From assembly GCF_019649055.1 (NCBI RefSeq), contig NW_026570226.1, positions 496,001-560,000 on the forward strand: a stretch of 64,000 nt of DNA, given 5' to 3'. The position numbers were made by a program, and so were the translations under genes. Below the pieces are notes generated by a model. That model was not told the DNA's origin. It searched no databases and worked only from the letters and a program-made list of their open reading frames with translations. Below are positions 15,601-28,100 of the stretch, piece by piece (the stretch's first letter is position 1; each line of letters begins with the position of its first letter). Source of the DNA: Paramacrobiotus metropolitanus (Eukaryota > Tardigrada > Eutardigrada > Parachela > Macrobiotidae).

Positions 15601-18600
15601 TATACTGCACAACTGGTAAAGTGGTGGCTACTAGCTACTAGACACAACCGATTACAAGACCGAATATACACTACGTGGACAATCTCTCGATTGTGTAGCG
15701 GCAGGTACGTGATAAGAAAGAGGAATACTGGGATTTAAAATAATTTCGGATTTGTGTATATAAAAGGAATAATAATAGTAGGGGAAAGAATTTATGTTTA
15801 TGTTTTGCGAACTATTATGTTTTGCACTGATAGTCTTAGATGTGTAGTAACAGGTGGTTTGTATATTGGGATGTAGGCTGGGACGTACATTAAAAGGTTG
15901 TTCGAGAGAATGTTTGGTTTGATTGGTTTGTTGACTGGATTTTTTTAGTTCGGTGGGTATATTAGAAGTTGAGGAACGTTGTGTTTGAGTTATTATGGAT
16001 TTGACGAAGTATATGCAGTGAGGAGAATGTTTTTCTTGTTGGTTATTTTCTGGTGGCCGGTTTAGATTTTCGGAAGCGTACTGATTCAGGTTGTTGTGTT
16101 TTGTTTGGCTTTGGTCTTTTTAGGTTGAGTATACTTTAGTAAGTTTGCTTTCATAGATAGTTACTTTTAAGTATTGTTTTTTTTAATAAAATAATGGAAA
16201 CTGGTTGTGATCGCAAGAAATACGAAATACATGCGTGAGTATGTGCGTGATTATAGAGAAAAAACCGCAAAACGGAAACTGATGGTAGTTGTAACAAGGA
16301 AGATAATGAAGTAGCGATGATGTTAGACATGAAAATGTGAAGTTAAAAAACGAAAATGTAAACTTAACAGGGTCAACAAAACGCAACACTTCAGGACAAA
16401 ATCGTTAAGTAATGCTTAAGAAAAGATCCGGACAACCATTACACATTACCATACTCCGCAAATGTCGTTTAGCACGTTCCCTTTACAAAAATTGTCCAAT
16501 AACTTTTTCCAAACATACCAGAAAACGCACTATCTTTAGTATTCCGATTACATTTTTGTTTTTTAACTTTTACATTCTCATATCTAACATCATCACCACT
16601 TCCCACATTATCCTCCCTGCTACAATTACCATCAGTTTCGATTTTGCATTTCTTTCTATAATCACGCATATACTCACGCATGTATTTCTTACAAGCACAA
16701 CCACCTTCCATTATTTTATTAAAAAAAGAATTCTTAAACGAAAATATGTATGAAAGAAAACTTACTAAACCATACTCAACCTAAAAAGCCTTACCAGAGC
16801 CAAACAAAAGACAGCAACCTGAATCAGTAAGTATCCACAAATCCACACCGGCCACCAAAAAATAACCAACAAGAAAAACATTTTGCTCATCTATATACTT
16901 TGTCCACTCCATAATAACTCAAACACAAGATTCCTCAACTTCTATACCCACCGAACTCAAAAAATCCAGTCAATAAACCAATTAAACTATACATTTTCTC
17001 GAACAACCTTTTAATGTACCTACCAACCTACTTCCCATATACAAACCACCTGTTCCTACACATCCAAGACTATCAGAGCAAAACATAATAGTCTGCTCCA
17101 TTAAGCAATCAACTTTCTCGAAATTTCTTGAATTTTCCACAATAATCCATCACTATCTACAACCCGCAACACACTCCACTTCCTGTAACACGTCATTAAA
17201 CACTCAAATAAGAACAACCAGAAAGCCGAATATATTTATACCATACTACACTAAAAATCCCTTTATCTTCACCCAAATTCAATGTAGACCCTTTCTTCGC
17301 TACACTGGATTAGTACACCCTTTCTTCATTATCACTTTTCGTCAAACATATCACCTTTAATATAATTTACTATATTATGAAATTCTCTATTCAGCACTTT
17401 ATATTCCTACCCCTTATAATCTCCACATACAATATACTCCTGCAATGTACTCCTACATTAAAGTGCTCCTACATATGTAGGAGCACATTGCAGGAAGCAT
17501 ATTGGATTACGTTTATTTGGAACTACAGTTCCGTTTTTCTCCTCCAAGAACCGATGAAACCGATGCATTGTGCTACTGCATAATGTACGTGCACATTGCA
17601 AGGTGCTCCTACATAATGTAGGAGCACATAATGAAACCTAAAAAAGATGCCGAGCTAACAACGCCATCTACAAGTTTCACGCATCGTTACTCGACGCATG
17701 TCACATGACTCATGTCACATGACTGTTAGGCCCCACCGCTTCCTTCAACCGGCCGGACCCTTCCGTACTCTACGGGCGCCAAAATTACTTTTGTTTACAC
17801 ACGGATATCGAAGACCAAAAACCGAAACTACAGTTTCATATATGCTACGACTGATTCTAGTCGTATACCGCATATAAGAACCTGTCACGGTTCAATGAAC
17901 CTGCCGCAAAAATAAATTGGCGAAAACGTTTCCGTCGATGAATGGTGCTTGCCTGGATGTTAACAAAACTGCCGGTTTTGTTGGTGAAACAGTAACTCTC
18001 TTCGCCACGGACTTGCGACGCCAGGATCGGAAACTGCAACATCCACATCCATGAGATCGTAAATACAAACGAGTAAAATATTTACAAGCCGAGCCGTTCA
18101 TGCTTGAGTAAGTATGCCATTATTAATTACGCGGTTAAAATGGTTTATTCAACAAAGCATGCACCGTGATGTCAAACCCTTACTGCAATACAGCACATGC
18201 ACATTTGCACACATCCGTACAGAGAAACCGAGGTACCTATATGCCTCGATTATTTTTCAGCATGTGGATCGCAGTATGTTTACAATCATATATTCATTTC
18301 ATCAAATGAATTCTTCACGGGATATATGCAAACGTGTCCGAATAGTGTGTAATCATGCAAGTGAACTAATTGCAACGTGCCGAGCCGAATAGTTTTCCGC
18401 AAACCGTATCGATCGTTTATTACCAAACATGGAGGAAGATATAAACGCAGTGGAATTGATTTTACAGACACTCAACGTGTCCGATAAGTAATAATTACAA
18501 GTAATCGTGCTTAATTAGACTGTTTGAGCTCGAGCAATGTAAAACGCGCCACAGTTCCGTTTCCCCGCTTACAACATGTATCGATTTACACAGTTATTCT

Positions 18601-19303
18601 ACTTCAGTACATCCCTGATAAATACCTACATCTTTTCCGAGGAAGTGCCTAATGCTTTCCTGAAATCAGAAAGTTGAAAGTATAGCAAACGTCATCCAAG
18701 CAGCCTCTAGAAAATTTAAATTCCATATCAAATAGGCCTTAACGAGATTAAAACATTATGAAACAGGGTGCAATGTGTTTAAGAAGAGCATGATTATGCA
18801 AAGGAAAGTTCTGTGATCTCTATGTAATTTGCAAACTATGTATGTAGAGAGCTGTAGATTTATTTAACTATGCAGAGCGTAACACAATATAACTACAATT
18901 ATACATACAGCACGCTGCACGCATAAATTATGGCACTATTTAAATATATTTCGGAAAAGACTGAAGTAATTGCATCACAGAAATGGTTTAAGCAAACATA
19001 CGTTATAAATTATAAAAACTTTAAACATTTAGAGATACAGTTTCGTCCAATCACGATTTCGATCAATTTGAGTAAACCGGCAAAAATTACCGGTTAAAAT
19101 ATGAATTTATTTTTTTTGCAAATTATCACCTGAATTGTAACATCAGCCAAGGTTTTGTAATCGGGTTTCTGGCGCCTTTTATCAAACTCCTTCTCTTGAA
19201 TCAATACATCAAATAAATCCGAGTGGCTCCTGACAGCGCGTGCAATATTGGCCGCACGCTCGGAAAGTCGAAGCAACGACTGCAACACCTGCGACGCTTC
19301 CAT
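12684..19303 (-). CDS. INPP1: Inositol polyphosphate 1-phosphatase
   Basis: This enzyme removes the 1-phosphate from inositol 1,4-bisphosphate and 1,3,4-trisphosphate, is Mg-dependent and Li-sensitive, and acts in the cytosol in inositol recycling. Exons (minus strand): 19130-19303, 17953-18033, 15001-15190, 14384-14558, 13706-13990, 13184-13295 and 12684-12812; 381 residues. Family landmarks: LLRLSERAANIARA near the N-terminus, GEES (metal-binding Glu), WVDPLDATAEYV (the WVDPID.T metal and phosphate site), GVINQPF, WGLSYGG, GAGYK, and TFKWDTCAPHALLR (WD.CA.HA.LR). The 17953 exon ends CAG followed by GCAAGC, so that intron appears to be GC..AG. About ten residues present in the human protein between the first two exons are not found; a tiny exon may lie at 18034-19129. 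The main intron 15191-17952 contains repeat structures. Confidence 0.93.
14760..14993 (-). other. Coding-like open frame inside an INPP1 intron
   Basis: Between INPP1 exons 15001-15190 and 14384-14558, the minus strand has an open frame of about 73 codons, including FPCFPERKKSYFHDTH and HLVATFKQYK. Its composition is protein-like, and a plausible donor (GAG|GTAAAT) lies at 14769/14768. The phase does not let it join the flanking INPP1 exons, and those join cleanly without it. It could be an exon of a nested gene, a relic, or chance. I recognise no family. Confidence 0.25.
15808..17096. repeat. Large inverted repeat (two arms of about 550 bp) in the INPP1 intron
   Basis: The left arm, roughly 15808-16340, reappears reverse-complemented at roughly 16560-17096, with a spacer of about 200 bp. 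By eye the arms are about 80-85% identical. Matching landmarks are AACAGGTGGTTTGTATAT near 15850 against its complement near 17045, and the AATAATGGA region near 16190 against TCCATTATT near 16709. The better-preserved arm (minus strand 16469-16711) has an 80-codon frame starting MEGGCACKKYMREYMRDY, repeated in damaged form in the other arm. It looks like a foldback or long-TIR DNA element, or a tail-to-tail pair of copies, with decayed coding sequence. No transposase domain is visible. Confidence 0.8.
17441..17627. repeat. Cluster of alternating 12-mers forming perfect palindromes
   Basis: The word GTGCTCCTACAT or its complement occurs at 17463, 17475, 17603 and 17616, with a one-mismatch copy at 17447. 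The result is a perfect 24-bp palindrome at 17463-17486 and a 25-bp one at 17603-17627, each flanked by TGCAATG/CATTGCA-type sequence. The cluster sits in the same INPP1 intron, about 350 bp from the large inverted repeat. It may be a subterminal repeat region of a DNA element or a protein-binding array. Confidence 0.85.
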
Positions 19304-20429
19304 CGTAATTAGATGTGCTTTAATCGGCAGCGCCGAGTGTTTAAGCTGCAGAAAAGTCCAGAATCCACATTAGTGCAACGTATGTAAGATGTTATTGGTG
19401 TAGAAATTTTTACAAATGCTAAATATTCTCCTATATTGCATAATTGTACTTGACACTATACGTAGGTACGTAAAACATATTATAATAGCACTTACACATG
19501 TACCTTCCCAAGGCAAAAAACGAACAGAGTGAATGATAATTTTGACCTGCGCGTGTACGGACCATAAATACGGTACATAAAATGATAAATGTGCACACAG
19601 AATTGTGTTTAAATTTAAAGAAATGACGGGAAAGCTAGAAACAAGCGAAAAGCTTCCCAAAACTATAATATGTTAAGGTGAGCTGTGCTAAAAATCTCTT
19701 CGAAAAATGTACAGTACATTGGGTACGAATACTACAAGCACGGTATGCTACAAGAGCACAGAGTACCAAACAATTATGGCGCAGCGGCGGAAGTGTAGTG
19801 ATAGCTCGTAATGGTAAAATTTTATGAAGCCAGCTCGAATGTACGGTAGCTGCAGCAATCAGAAAAGTGCGTCATGGGCGTAACGGAGACTGCAATGGTG
19901 AAACATGACACATGGATTGCTATTCGTTAACGTTCTTGTCCGGTAAACTGAAGCCAGTAGGAGTTCCAAATCCGATAGAATACACTTGATTATACTGTAT
20001 GCGGAGCCAAGTGTTTTACATTAGAGAATATTGATCAATTTTTCTCCAACATGTGTAGAACGTAATTTCTATTCACGTATAAAGTCATGCTCCCGGCACT
20101 GCTTTACAAAACTTGCACAGAATTATCTATTTGTTCCAGAATCAAAGCTGACCTTTGAAAGCCAGGATATCCTAGCTTTATGACGTTTGTGGAGTATTTG
20201 GGGCATTCGACACTGACATCAGCTAGAGGAACACTTTTTTCGTGGTTTTAAGCGGGATGTATTTGTAATTGCATTGTAATCACTGCTGAAAGTACAATCT
20301 ATCGTCTTTCAGTTTTGTAACATTAGCATATTCAATATTCCCACAGAGATTTCTTGACGTCTGATAACTGCCCACATAATCAAAACCGAAAACTGGTGAA
20401 AACATGCATCAGAATTTTCTTGCAGGATA
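19304..20429. other. Gene-free stretch upstream of INPP1
   Basis: This should contain the INPP1 promoter and 5' UTR next to 19304. The ORF 19370-19660 (-) lacks coding character. No RNA gene or repeat is recognised. Confidence 0.35.
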
Positions 20430-21790
20430 TTACTGCTCAGTCTCACGTCGCACATACTCAACGACACCTGGAAGTGGATGATTATATATCAGTATCAGAA
20501 AGCCGGCAGACCGCAATTCAGTAATAGGAAAATTAAAAAGGTTCATGCACAATCAAATTATTTTGCGCTAAACAACATTTGAACGGATTGAACCATTTGT
20601 ACATTTTGCTGTACTCCAAAGTAGTTCAGACACCGACCATATGCATACGATTATGTATGCAGCTGCTAGTTTGACACGTAAATATAGATATTTTCGTAAA
20701 TATAGATATAGATATATAAATATAGATATAGAGATTTTGTTAAACAAATTTCGTTGTACCTTTACTGTATGCAAACTGTATGCAAATACGGAGAAGCAAA
20801 CGTACCAGCATGCTTTCCAAATTTCCGCAGACCTTCTATGTAGTTGAAGGTGCTTCGAAGTTGGGGGAAATCAGGCGATGTGCGAGTGCGATCGCGAAAA
20901 CTTCGACTGTTACCCAAAATCGCAAGTCGCGGTAACCCTTTATAGCAGCTACCAGCAACCTGTGGTGTCGGGTTTGCAGTCGCAGAATTTCGAACAGTAA
21001 TCAGATCCTCATGAACTGGGACAAATTTTGACCAAGTACTGTAAATCACTGATATAAGGGCCATTTTCAGATGGACTTTTTCCAAATCCATCGCGTGGTC
21101 TGCGTCCATAGCATCTCCAATTCTCTTTAGAGCATCCGCAATGTGGCGATCGTGTTGACTGATGCGCACCATCTGACCAGCGTGTCTTACTACACCTGTA
21201 CAGTGTACACACAGTGTAAAAGCAAATTAAAATTCTGGCAATAGGCTAACAACAATGAAAATAACAGTAATGTACATATTTAATTACAAAATTGTGTAAA
21301 GCGAATGATAATTAAAATGAATTATGACAATCAAAATCAAAAAGAAAATAACAATAAATGTAAGTACGTCCGTGTATGAGTATTTACAAATCAAATGTTG
21401 GCTGGACAATAGCAGGAAAAGCTAGACAATTTAAGTAATTTGTAACAAACAATGATGAGCGCCGCAATATCGAAGCAGTAAAGTAGGAACATGTAAAGGA
21501 TTAATCGCTCACCGTATTCAAAAAAAGGAATTTTTGAACATTTAGACGGAAAACTCGTAGATAATTTTTTTGATGTGCCCTGTAGCTAATGGTACATTTA
21601 CGGTAAATGATGTATTTACCAACAGAGACACTTCCGGAATCGTTAACATCTTCCGCCTGGTCATCCCATTGATATACCATGTATCCACGATTCTGGCTCG
21701 TAGACGGACCGGCCTCGGGTCCAGCTTGGCGTGCCGATTGTCGATGCAGATTTTTTCTCAGCGGAATTGACCGGGTAATACAACAGCATG
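20430..21790 (-). CDS. Exon-like fragments of an unidentified gene
   Basis: On the minus strand, 21040-21195 is open and strongly protein-like (includes ISQHDRHIADALKRIGDAMD). It has an acceptor at 21197/21196 and a possible GTAC-type donor near 21050. A short segment ending HAG before GTACGT lies near 20810-20840, and a possible terminal exon near 20450-20490 ends in TAA. Further upstream, 21600-21760 is open in more than one frame (for example PVRLRARIVDTW). The helical, charged text suggests a coiled-coil or BAR-like region, but I cannot name the family. Exon joins are tentative and the start codon is unknown. Confidence 0.3.
20677..20735. repeat. AT-rich simple repeat (AAATATAGATAT units)
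   Basis: Several imperfect copies of AAATATAGATAT follow one another. It is low-complexity sequence with no gene. Confidence 0.8.
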
Positions 21791-22480
21791 TTTGAGTTTA
21801 AGCTTAAATCTGCAGTACACAATCACACATCACTTCAATAAGGTATTTCTTATGGAGCTCAAATGAGCGTATAATGCGTATTGTCTACCGAAAGAGGGGT
21901 GTTAAAAAACTTCAAAGATTGAAGTCAATAACTTTTGTTTGAAGACATCAGTAGATGGAAAGTTTAGGGTAATTCGCGCCCAGCACAGATAAATGAAAGG
22001 TGAAAGAAACAGTGAAGTGTGAACGCTTGTATTTGTCATGCAGGCGCTTAAGCTTTATTCTTTAGGAAGAACTATGAACTGAAGCTACACTAACAACCAA
22101 CCTGATTAAACGGATTGCTTATCCGATTTGTTAAAGCGTTATACCCACAAATTAAAACATGTTTAACAAATTCTCTACAAGAATCTACGTACTAAACGGT
22201 AAACCGAACGTCCTCTCTGCCGGAGTCTCTGGTCATTGTCGACACCCAATTTAATAAAAGGCTGCTGTCTTCTTCGTATAACCGCCACCCGAAAGCGGTA
22301 GACCCCACGACTTATGACTACCTTCGCGTTTCAAAAATTTATTTTCTGGTACGCATACGTTACTAGAAATCTGGAATTTTTTAAACTTCATGTTTTGATT
22401 CTGAACTGAGCGTTTCTCACTGAAATACCAAGGCATTTCAGGTTATAGACGTATTATTCTTCTCCCAGCTCCTTGACAAA
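21791..22480. other. Region upstream of the MPLKIP-like gene
   Basis: No recognisable exon, RNA gene or repeat. The right end should include the promoter and 5' UTR of the plus-strand gene starting at 22481. Confidence 0.35.
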
Positions 22481-23798
22481 ATGGATGAAACATCCATCCC
22501 TCTACCACCCACTCCAGCGGAAGGAGACAACGTCAGCAACAGCGCTGTACACGCGCCAGTTGACTGGTCCTACGATACTGTATCCGATGCACCAAACTTT
22601 CTCAGTTTCGAAGCTGGCGCTTCCAGTGCCGTTCAACAACCGACGAATTATTATGCCAATAGCTACGCGAGGGGCTACAATAAAGGCGGATGGCAGCAGC
22701 AGCCGCGCGGACACTATAATCGTGGTGGTTACTACAACCAAGGACCAGCGAACCAGTATTATGGTTACAATCAGTACCGAGCTCCGCGGGGCTCTTATTA
22801 CCGTCCCCAGCAGCAGACTTATTACCAGCAGCCTTATATGCAACAAAACAGATGGCAACAACCGAATTATAATTACAACTATAATAATCGGGGGTGGAAT
22901 CGCGGAGGCTACACGATGCAGGTCTGTATTGTGCCTTGTTTTAACGTGTTATAATTATTGCTGTTTAGTTTCCATTATAATGCCAGAATATGCCACTTTC
23001 TGTTTCCATGCTTTCTGTAGAGAAATAATGTAACCATGAGATACTCCGACTTCTCAAATATTCTATTTAAAACTGATGCTTTAAACTAACATTAAATTAT
23101 TAGGGGACCCTGATAAACTGATAGTTAACTCGAGCCACTATTCACTCTAGTCTAGTCTGTTTCTGCAGTGACGATTTTTGTCTGAAAGTTGATTTGCTAC
23201 ACTTGTTTTGGTTGAACGGTCCACTCAAATACTGTGACTGCTATGCCAGTAAATATTAAGTGTTTCTAACAAGATTTCCACCACGTCTCACGCGCTAAAT
23301 TGCTGACGAATTCCTATAACTGTCCGAGGAGTACGTTTACTAACCATTAATTCTACTTTGTTTCTCAAACAGCGCGGACGCGGTGGCTACGGCTACGGCC
23401 AGTATCAGAATCCCCGTGATGCTCCGATCTCAGCCTTCTTCCATCCCTCCATGCTGGAAGATCCCTGGGCCGCACTGGAAGCAGCGGCGGCCGTGAAACC
23501 AACACCGGAAACCGCATCCGAAGAGGCAACCACAGAGGCTCCGGCAGCCAGCAGTGTCAGCGTGGCCGATGATGATCCCGAGCTCCTTGATCTCTTCTCG
23601 CAGCTGAAGGGCAATAAGGCAGCTGACGATCAGCCGGAAGAAGAAGCAAATATGGACCAGTCAGTGGAGGCCACTTCTGTAACAGCGCAGCCTGAAACGA
23701 GAGAAGGAGATGATCAGTTGGGTATGTTATCGGAAGCTCAAAATGACACGCAACCGACAACAGCGGCGGATGATACGGAATCTACCATCACTGCCTGA
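22481..23798 (+). CDS. MPLKIP/TTDN1-like protein with a Tyr/Gln/Asn-rich, Arg-Gly-rich region
   Basis: Two exons, 22481-22921 and 23373-23798, joined in phase 0 give 288 residues. The key motif is FFHPSMLEDPWAALE just after the junction. It corresponds to the conserved C-terminal block of MPLKIP (TTDN1; FKPSMLEDPWA type), a small low-complexity nuclear protein linked to PLK1 and to lariat debranching. Unlike the human protein, where that block is near the C-terminus, about 115 residues follow it here, rich in Ala, Glu, Thr and Asp. Residues about 50-160 are very rich in Tyr, Gln, Asn, Gly and Arg (YNRGG, GRGGYGYGQY), a composition typical of phase-separating RNA-binding proteins. The start ATG is the first in frame. 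The family call rests on one motif. A polyadenylation signal AATAAA lies at 24064-24069. Confidence 0.7.
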
Positions 23799-25137
23799 AT
23801 TAATTGTTTTCCAGTACGATTTATTCCTTCTTTATTATCGCTATGAAACTGCATTGCACCTTCTCGACATTTTTTAGCGTATAACTGGAATGGTTATGAT
23901 TTTTGGTTAATACTGAATGTATCGGCGAAAACTAAAGTACTGCTAGAAGTTTTCATTGTCCCTTTACTTATTTTATGACTTTATGCTTTTCCCACAAGTA
24001 AAATTATCGTTAGAATTTCCGACCCATTGCTTTATATACTCGCATAAATTGACATCCTAGTTGAATAAAGAACAATAATCAAGTAATTAAAAACCTTATC
24101 ATTCTTATCTTGTACTGAATTATGTAAATTAACCTCTTATTTTCATGAACAGTAAATGCTTTAATTCCATTCAAACAGGCACCAGTAAACCTTGTCGCTA
24201 ATTCTCACTGATAGCGTAGAAATTCGTGGCAGGTTTCATACTCGTAACAAAGAAAATGATCTGATGATCTGTTTGGCTGCTGGAATTACCAATGGCAGCT
24301 TAATTCCCGAATTTCGGCTTTATACTCTATACGGTCTGGCTCACTGCTTATTTTTAGCCATTTTGTCTCAATAAATAAAGGTTAGGGATTCGGGAGCGCA
24401 TACGTACTTATCAATAAAGTCAATATTGAAAAATACTCGAATTCCCTACAACTTTCTGTTATCCCAACCGAAATATAATAATGCGCAGTTGCGCACACCT
24501 TAATCTGACAAGTGAGTACATTACTGCCTGCCCGAAACGTTTGGCCGTATTCCTAATTTCCTACTGGGAATTGCTTTTTACGAAATCTTGCCGTCATATG
24601 TTCCCACCATAAATGTTCGCATATTAATTACTGACTGCTCCTCCAAAAGATATTTGTGCACTGACTGCCGCCGAACTCTAATTTATTATGGAAGTCTAAC
24701 CTACGAGCTTACAGCCGAAGAGGCCATGATACACACAATGCTCCTACAACGCCTAACAACTTGCCTCAGTAACGCAGTTATGCGGAAATGGTCGACTGGT
24801 CTTTTTCCTTCAAAGACAGTACTTCGAATTCTGCCAGCAGAAAAGGAGCCAGATACGCGGGTGTTCATATCCATTTTCTGTTGAACCTGGATCTACGTGA
24901 TTATACCGGGTTGTCGCGCAAGAGAAACAAAAGGTCTAAAAGTGTTTTAAAACAACATACGGTACGTTCTTACAGTAGTAGCAACAAAAGCATTACGTGA
25001 TAAAACAAATTGCCCTTCCATGAATTTCACAGAATCTCATTCGAAATATATTATCGAGCACGTGTGTCTGCTTCTTCACATCAGCATATCCCCGGTCCAA
25101 TTGGATTCTGGTGAAAATCAATTTGGACCCAATTCAC
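23799..25137. other. Intergenic region between convergent genes
   Basis: This contains the 3' UTR and AATAAA signals (24064 and around 24370) of the plus-strand gene, and the CDK12 3' UTR toward 25137. The ORF 24588-24884 (+) looks like chance. No RNA gene is seen. Confidence 0.4.
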
Positions 25138-28100
25138 TCAGTATGCCGCAAAATAATCCGCACTGTGAGCGCCATGGTGCATAGGATTAACCGGGACCGT
25201 GGGGTTTTGATGGCCATGTCCAGTATGAATCGGTGCAAAATTCATGGATGCATTGGAGTGAGAACTAGAAGCAATCGTACCAACGGCTTCCATGTCGGCT
25301 GAATTGCGATTTTCTTGACGCCGTCTGTTCTCCTGCCGCCGACGCTTACACCACATTTCATGACAATCTTGATTAGTCGGTAACCTGCGAAAGAAACACA
25401 ACATAAGTACATAGAAAACAAACTGACAGCAACACTTCGAAATCCATATAAGAATTTTTATTATTATAAGAATTTTTATTATAAAAATTGAAAATAAAAA
25501 CTGAAGTTATATTGCGAAATCCATAAAAAATTAATCTGACAACTATTGGCATCCGTATTCAAAAAAGGGGAACGTACAGAGCCTCTGGCAAAGTTTCGTT
25601 TTCGACGTCTTTTAAAAATCGATGCTCCAATGCAGCTTCGGCCGAAATCCGTTTAAGGGGATCCAATTCCAGCATCATATCCAATAGTTCTAAGGCAGGC
25701 TCCGGCATACTACGAAGTTCATCGTGAGAATCACTGAAAGCTGTTGTTCCAAACATGTCAGACAAAATGAAAATCACTTACCTGCGGAATTCATCCGCTT
25801 CACGGACTCTTCGCTTGTACGTTTTCTTCGGTCTCATGGTAGCAAATGATGGCAGATTCACCACATTCGGCCAACAGGACTGGTTAGGTGTACCACAGAT
25901 GCTGCTAATTTTTTCCAACTGATGAAACTCCGAATTGGCTTTAAAAATGGGTTCGCCGTGGAACATTTCGCCCAAGATACAACTATCGCAAAAACAACTT
26001 TTAATACAAGGAAGTATGTCACGATAAACCTTTTAAGCTGATAAAAATAAAGGGAGCAAAAATTCCTACCCACAACTCCATACATCCACTTCCGGTCCAT
26101 ATCTCTCTTCCCCAAACAGTAATTCCGGTGGCCGATACCATAAAGTAATTACTTTATTGGTATATGGACGTTCCCTGTCACTAGCATCAAATAACCGAGC
26201 CAAACCGAAATCAGCGAGTTTCACTTCACCTCTGCAACATGACAACGTCACATGACAACACGGTTCTGTAGCTGTGAAGAAATTTTCAAAAATTACCTGT
26301 TGTTAACCAATATATTAGAACACTTGATATCGCGATGGAAAATGTTCTTTTTGTGGGAGAAATTCAAAGCTTCCAGTAGCTGCCGCATGCAAATGGCAAT
26401 GGCCTGTGCCGTGAACTTCACCATTCCAGATTCCAACAAGCCCATAAGATCATGGTCCATGTATTCGAATACGAGATAGAAAGCCCCTAGAAAAAACGAG
26501 TGGCCGTTTACCAGCAAAAACCGTGGTACAAATCGTGATTCTATATTCCCTCTGTTAGTGTCCGAGTACATTACAAATGAAAAACCACAACAACAAACCA
26601 TCGCACAGATTTCGTACCTTCACGATCGCGGCGGAAATCGACTGCCTCCTGTTTATCAGTAATGATCTCCAGTAACTTGACAATGTTAACATTATCCAGT
26701 TCGCGGAGAATTTTGATTTCTCGAACCGCTGTTATGGGAAAGCCCTCGCGTTCGTTTTCCAGGCGAACCTTTTTCAGTGCGACCATTTCGCCTATCAGAA
26801 GCGAATCTCTTCACAACTAGTGTTAACCAAACAATAACATTTCTGCACCGTACCCGTATCTCGATTTTTGGCCTTGTAAACTTGTCCGTAAGTCCCTTCG
26901 CCAATCTGCGAGATGATCGTGAAACTGGACACGCACCGTTCACCCCACGCATGCTCGTTCGGACCTAACGGTGCTGGTCGTGGGCGTGTAGGAACGCTAA
27001 AAAAACAAAGAAATTAAGGGGGCGAAACCATGAACTTTACAAGTCCAACACTTAAATTCGAAAAAAAATCCGAATACTGCAGATACTGAATAACACTACT
27101 TGTACAACAAGCTGTTTCCAAAAATCAAATACAACGAAAAAAATCACGTAATCAGTGCAATCTGAAACTTAATTCAGCCTACTTACAAGGCATAAAGTTA
27201 GTGTGATAGATAAAGCAACTGTATGCTACTATTCTGCAGTGGTAGAAGTTTTTCAACCGTGCGCACTTACACGACAGGATGTTTAAACTTCCTGATCTGA
27301 TCCTGCAGGACCACCCCCGGCTGGGGTGTGACAGAGGGTAAGGGTAAATTGACATAGGCCAAGAGGGCGGTTGGCGGTGGTGAATTAATAGGTTCAGTTC
27401 GGGCTTCCAGGTCATTCTTAACAATCTCAGCTGCTGTGGATTTCGGAGGAGGCGTCAACGGGCTCTCTGCACCGCTCCTGTTCTTGATAATGGATGAGGC
27501 CAGCGTGCCATCCGCGGCACGACTTCTCGAGCGGGATGAGCGATCGTGCTTGATGATTTCGGAGAATAATGTCCCTTCCTCTTCTTCGGGTGGCGTTCTC
27601 GGACCAGAACGCGTCCGCGAAGAGGACCGACGGCGCTTGCGTGACGAACCTTTGTCGTCGTGGCGCTTGCGCGGTGATGAGTTATCGGTCGCATTCTTGG
27701 ACCGGCCAGCGCCATAAAGTTCGTTATCACGAGCACTAGAGGAAGGATTATATCGCGTCCGCTCACTGGAAACAACAGTCGTCACAAAACGCTCGAAAAA
27801 CATTTTTCCACTGGAAAATGCTGGCTTATTCACAGCGTAGGTATGCACGTGCAGAATTTCAAACAATTCGCAGACCAGCTTCGCAGAACATGCATAACTG
27901 AACTGGTACACCAACACCCTCTCTCTGTGGACGAAGAAGAGTGTACTGCAGACAACAGAAAGACCTTAATCATATTACGTCATACGGTCCACGTATCGTA
28001 CTGTACACTGTACAGTATAATTACTCTACTCAACCTCACAATCATTAAATTCATAGAATTATTTATACGTAGTTTGAATTTGCATTCTCTTATGTGTAAA

